DNA of 40,475 bases from Acidaminococcaceae bacterium UBA2453 (lineage in GTDB: Bacteria; Bacillota; Negativicutes; Acidaminococcales; Acidaminococcaceae): positions 1-40,475 of the forward strand of contig DDQB01000016.1 of NCBI GenBank assembly GCA_002342505.1. The letters are read 5' to 3'. A program made the position numbers and the translations under genes. Below the pieces are notes generated by a model, which saw only the letters and a program-made list of their open reading frames with translations, made no database searches and had not been told where the DNA came from. Below are positions 40,043 to 40,475 of this stretch, piece by piece; the first letter of the stretch is position 1; every line of letters starts with the position of its first letter.

Positions 40043-40120
40043 AGGGGATCCCGACGGATCCTCGTTTTCTGAACCACAGGCAGGCTGTAACAAAGCAATG
40101 CGTTTGTTGCAGCCTGTTTT
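40043..40120 (+). terminator. tandem terminators after the flavodiiron gene
   Basis: A first short stem (GGGATC with GATCCT, then TTTT, 40043-40067) is followed by a strong one. In the second, CAGGCTGTAACAAA (40081-40094) pairs with TTTGTTGCAGCCTG (40103-40116) with one G-U, ending in TTTTAT. Confidence 0.85.
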
Positions 40121-40185
40121 ATCAGCGGTTCCTAAGGGAAGGACGCTCCGGCGGTCTTTCCACCGTAAATCAAAAGGATCGGATC

Positions 40186-40475
40186 ATGAATACAACAGTG
40201 ATTTTAGTGCGGCACGGGGAAACGGAGTGGAACGTGCTCCATCGGTTTCAGGGAAGCACGGACGTGCCGCTGAACGATACGGGACGGCTGCAGGCCGTAT
40301 TTGCCCGGAACGGGCTGGCGGGGACAGAACTGGCTGCCATTTACACAAGCCCCCTGCAGCGGGCCGTGGAAACCGCGGAGATCATCCGGGGCGAACGGGA
40401 TATCCCTGTGCATCTTACAGAAGGGCTGCGGGAGATGGGCGTGGGCGAGTGGGAAGGCCTGCTGGTCTCGGAGAT
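40186..40475 (+). CDS. histidine phosphatase (phosphoglycerate mutase-like) family protein, 5' part only
   Basis: The catalytic N-terminal motif LVRHGETEWN (about 6-15) is clear, followed by FQGSTDVPLNDTGRLQA and YTSPLQRAVETAEII, which carry the phosphate-binding arginines. The conserved GLREMGVGEWEG, with the acid Glu region, follows. The gene is cut by the right edge after 96 codons, so its length and subfamily (GpmB-like, CobC-like or other) stay open. AAAGGATCGG lies ahead of the ATG at 40186. Confidence 0.88.
   Translation, partial: MNTTVILVRHGETEWNVLHRFQGSTDVPLNDTGRLQAVFARNGLAGTELAAIYTSPLQRAVETAEIIRGERDIPVHLTEGLREMGVGEWEGLLVSE

Noticed and set aside
38764..40098. Long - strand frame of 444 codons opposite the flavodiiron gene
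   Set aside because: It mirrors a well-conserved gene with all di-iron ligands; its composition (His, Val, Gln, Phe rich) is that of an antisense shadow.

Overview
The window reads as a Gram-negative-type member of the Firmicutes, most likely class Negativicutes (an Acidaminococcaceae or Veillonellaceae-like anaerobe). The Firmicutes side is seen in strong AGGAGG ribosome binding sites, sigma-A promoters with 17-bp spacers and a T-box riboswitch. The two-membrane side is seen in a complete AcrB-type RND pump with its lipoprotein adaptor. A flavodiiron protein and an oxaloacetate-decarboxylase-type carboxyltransferase fit an anaerobe. The family assignment is an inference; no rRNA or tRNA gene is present to fix it.

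Region 1 (1-9185) is a nine-gene aromatic amino acid cluster on the + strand: DAHP synthase, tyrA, aroB, aroA, aroC, pheA, aroE, aroK and aroQ. It encodes all seven shikimate-pathway steps to chorismate plus the prephenate branches to tyrosine and phenylalanine. Ahead of it lie a near-consensus promoter (104-132), a 34-codon leader peptide in which 12 residues are Tyr, Phe or Trp (191-295), a candidate antiterminator and a strong intrinsic terminator (351-378). This is the layout of ribosome-mediated transcription attenuation, and I rate it the most interesting item here. Next comes serA (9613-11190), behind its own consensus promoter and a complete T-box whose discriminator-pairing base points to tRNA-Ser. 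The window thus holds two different amino-acid-sensing RNA leaders side by side.

Region 2 (11191-19536) holds a membrane diguanylate cyclase, an NCS2 (AzgA-type) purine permease, the leucine genes leuC-leuD-leuB, and a CCA-adding enzyme with an unusual insertion. leuA lies apart, 16 kb away on the - strand (33766-35463). Its promoter is back to back with that of a CNNM/CorC-type membrane protein.

Region 3 (19537-30898) is mostly cell envelope: a C39-like cysteine peptidase and a secreted DUF3298-like protein, an RND efflux operon (adaptor and pump, no outer-membrane channel) preceded by a perfect 24-bp palindrome, and an SbmA/YddA-type ABC half-transporter. It ends with a protein resembling the deoxyhypusine synthase superfamily and a YbjN-like protein whose upstream region is an array of promoter-like repeats.

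Region 4 (30899-40475) holds a calcium-type P-type ATPase, leuA, the CNNM-type protein, an oxaloacetate decarboxylase alpha/5S-type carboxyltransferase behind a long GC-rich leader, a flavodiiron protein, and the start of a histidine-phosphatase-family gene that runs off the right edge. I saw no insertion sequences, phage genes, CRISPR arrays, tRNAs or rRNAs.
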